A program made the position numbers and the translations under genes. Of a DNA stretch of 64,000 bases, positions 61,335 through 64,000 are shown piece after piece (position 1 is the first letter of the stretch; each line of letters opens with the position of its first letter). The DNA lies in the NCBI GenBank assembly GCA_009741485.1, contig CM019216.1:25329534-25393533 (forward strand), read 5' to 3'. This DNA is from Malurus cyaneus samueli. Taxonomy: Eukaryota > Chordata > Aves > Passeriformes > Maluridae. The notes below the pieces were generated by a model. That model searched no databases, had not been told where the DNA came from, and saw only the letters and a program-made list of their open reading frames with translations.

Positions 61335-63327
61335 TCTCTCCTGTACTGATTAAAACTTCTCTAGTTCATCAGCTGATAAAACATGATTTGAGAAAATTAC
61401 CAATGAAGGGAGAATTCCCCTTTCTGGTTAGTGTTTGTGTTACCATTTAACTTTTTAAACAAATTGAACTTTTATTTGCAGCCAAACCAAATCACATTGA
61501 AACAGGGATAAATGTATAGGCAAAGATGAAGCAACCAGATGACTTTTAGGGGTATTTTTCTTTCTAAAAAAAAGTTAGCTACTATGTCTTTTAAAACAAT
61601 TTGGCTGTTAAACATCTATGGAATTCAACAGATTTTTTCCATATTCAGGTTCGGGTATAAGCATTTCACCTGTGGCACTTTCACAACCTTGCTATGGATA
61701 CCCAGTACACTGGCCTATTTAATGACGATGTTCAATCTTTTGTAATAAAAGAATAAGGTCACTCACTTACACCGAAGAAGAGAGTTTCATACATTTCCAC
61801 TGCTCTAGTAAAATTACCATGTTATTTTCCTTCTCCTTTCAGCATATAATTTTCAAAGCAAAAATACCTTCAGGTTGTAATTTCAATGTAGTTATTTTAG
61901 TTATAAATCATTACTAAGTATGTCATGCATCTAATATGGAACATAAATATATTATGAAGAGAAAAACAAAACCAAAAATTAAACTCAATCAAATATGCTA
62001 GTTCAAAATTATAGTTGAATAGTGTAATGATTTATCCCATGAATGCATAAATTTATATACATTGATCAATTATTGTATTTTTCTTGAAGTTCTGTCTTTG
62101 CCAGTTTTTTTAAGTTCCACCCTATATTTCATTACAATGAAAATATTCTGGATTTTAATTTTGGTTATATAATCAATACATGATCACTTATTTTCATCAT
62201 TTCAGTGTTTAACACACCTATGCTATGGTGTGTTATGGGGGGTTTGCTATATATCCCTATATTTGCATACTTAGGTAAAATGATAAATTAACCCATGTCG
62301 CTTTTTAACTCTTCACTAATGTCCATTGGTATTACAGTTTTGTACTTTCTACTGTTCCAGATACAAATGACAGCAAGAGAAAGAAAAATCTTCATGTTTT
62401 GTCATCTTTCTTGTGTTTGCTTTACTGTTGTATTAATAAGCATCACACAGGGTCAAAATATCTAAACCATCAAAAAAAAGTTTGAAGCCTGCAGGGCTGT
62501 AAAAGTTTTACATATTTCTGTGAACTCAATAGGACATGAAAAATTTGGTGCCCTGCCTTTTTGACAAAGATTAACAGGAACAGAAGATAGCTTGGCATGA
62601 ATCCATTTTGTGACAAAAATCGCCATGAGAATACAAAATAGCACAATATTAATTCATTTCATAAAAATGATGGTAATGAAAATGAGAAATGGCATCAGCT
62701 AAATCCATTTTCATTACTCTGTTATGATTGCAATCTTGTAGCTCTCAGCTAGTGGGCTGAGTGAAGAGATCTATATTTTAACCACATTTTTAATGTCTTT
62801 GATGAGCATCTCCTTGCCATTATACACCATTTCACTTTCTACTTTGAATTCTTGCTTTAAAAATATTTTAGATCAGTTTCAGGTATCTAAACTTGATAAC
62901 ATATTTATTCAGGTCCTTAAACAGAGTTCATGGGAAGCAAAGTTGTGGAGCTGTGAAGAAACTGACCAGATTTGTGAAAACGCAGAATCTCCCATGTTTG
63001 TTATAAATTTATGTAAAAATGCAGAAGCAGAGCATAGAATTGTAAAAGCTGACATCAAGCTGGTTTTCCTTCTAATAAGTCTTGAAATATTCTGCTGAAA
63101 TTAAATGTATTGTTTGGAATTTATTAATTTTAAAATATTTGTGTTAAAAGATTATTTCTTACCATCAAATTTCCTAGTATGTTCACATGGAGTTCCTTTT
63201 TTTTTNNNNNAATACATCACATTGTTAACAGTAAACCTATTTTTAAGTTTTTGTGTGCTAGCTTAGTATCCAGAAAGATCACTCAAAAGAAATCTCCAAA
63301 GAAACACATCCTAATTTTAACTAGGCT
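61335..63327. other. AT-rich stretch with a 101-codon open frame of unknown meaning
   Basis: No repeat recognised. The plus-strand frame at 62793-63098 (101 codons) is among the longest outside repeats, but it has no recognisable domain and no splice context, so I do not call it a gene. A run of five Ns lies at 63206-63210. Confidence 0.5.
63206..63210. other. Assembly gap (5 N)
   Basis: Five Ns directly after a T run, where sequencing slippage is common. Confidence 1.
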
Positions 63328-63378
63328 TGTTTCTGAGCTTGGAGGAGGTTAACCTTGAATATTAATCATCTTTGTTGA
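63328..63378 (-). mobile_element. CR1 LINE scrap, ORF2 region, antisense
   Basis: 'TTTCTGAGCTTGGAGGAGGT' followed by 'TAACCTTGAATATTAATCAT' matches the antisense CR1 wording also seen, more diverged, near 46945-46985. About 50 bases only. Confidence 0.7.
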
Positions 63379-64000
63379 GTATACTTAATAAGTATATTAC
63401 TTATTGACTCTATTCTTTTTCCACCAGCTCATTTTGTGCAGTAAGATTGCTTTGGCTGTATCAATGGTTTTACTTAAACTTACGTCAGCATTTTGTTTAA
63501 AAATATAATTATAATAATCATATAAATATTATCTGTAAAATAGAAATGCTAGCAGAAGGTAATTGTCAGTTTGTATATATACCATGCTCTTTAATGTTTT
63601 TAGCTTTACACCTCGTGTGCTTGCATTTTTGCAAAGCCTAAACAACTCTCTGAGATTTGAGTTTCCAAGCACCACAGAACCTCTGTAAATACAGCCCAGT
63701 GTTTCAACAGGAAAAACTGAGCAGCCCAGCAGATGCACAGCTAATTTGAGTATTCCAGCAGGAACTTTGACACTCCTGTTTTTTGGCTTTTTGAATGAGC
63801 TCCCTTTGTGTCATGATCTCTAAGATTTCCCCTTTTATCAGTGCAGGACAATCTCTGTGAATGAAAAATCCAGGATTTTCAAATTTCTTCTTTGACATTT
63901 TTTAAATAGAGGGGATCAAGTGCCTCTCAAATTGCCTCATCAAATAAAATCTTGTTTGTGATTATGGCTAATAAATGCTTTCCAAATACAGGATACAGAC
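63379..64000. other. AT-rich single-copy stretch, no gene seen
   Basis: Two overlapping minus-strand frames (64 and 69 codons) show nothing recognisable. Confidence 0.5.

Overview
The window looks like AT-rich, gene-poor nuclear DNA of a bird. The evidence is the repeat content. CR1 LINE fragments are numerous and recognisable from 3' UTR wording and from reverse-transcriptase remnants. There are several LTRs of a CCCACGAG-tail type that I recognise as avian ERVL-like, and two solo LTRs of a third kind with perfect 6-bp target-site duplications (TSDs). I found no mammalian SINE/LINE-1 sequence and no bacterial gene structure. No supportable protein-coding exon, tRNA, rRNA or CRISPR array was found. 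The longest open frames (100-126 codons) lie in antisense CR1, in GC-rich LTR sequence or in low-complexity tracts.

Layout. 1-4.5 kb: opposed CR1 fragments, an ERVL-like fragment and an A/C-rich low-complexity tract. 5.33-11.98 kb: a 3.3-kb segment present twice in direct tandem, the second copy carrying an N and many extra single bases; this may be an assembly artefact. 12.07-13.97 kb: a CpG-rich minus-strand LTR followed directly by ERVL-like plus-strand sequence. 14.64-15.60 kb: a plus-strand CR1 with a decayed reverse transcriptase and its 3' tip. 15.6-32.6 kb: mostly single-copy AT-rich DNA with microsatellites and one stretch that resembles a conserved noncoding element. 32.6-36.9 kb: three LTR-type elements, one carrying an expanded (CAAA)n. 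36.9-46.7 kb: single-copy AT-rich DNA with T/G-rich tracts. 46.7-50.5 kb: two antisense CR1 pieces, the second split by a solo LTR with CCTTCC duplicated on both sides, then a minus-strand ERVL-like piece. 50.5-60.3 kb: single-copy. 60.35 kb: a CR1 tip. 60.92-61.33 kb: a second solo LTR of the same family, flanked by TTATAC. 61.3-64 kb: single-copy, with a 5-N gap and a short CR1 scrap.

There is no gene system to describe. The functional content that can be argued from sequence is regulatory: LTR promoters with CCAAT/TATA/poly(A) signals, YY1-like sites in the GC-rich LTR, and two non-repetitive stretches with clustered homeodomain-, SOX-, POU- and E-box-like words. Repeat family names rest on recognition of wording, not on a database search.
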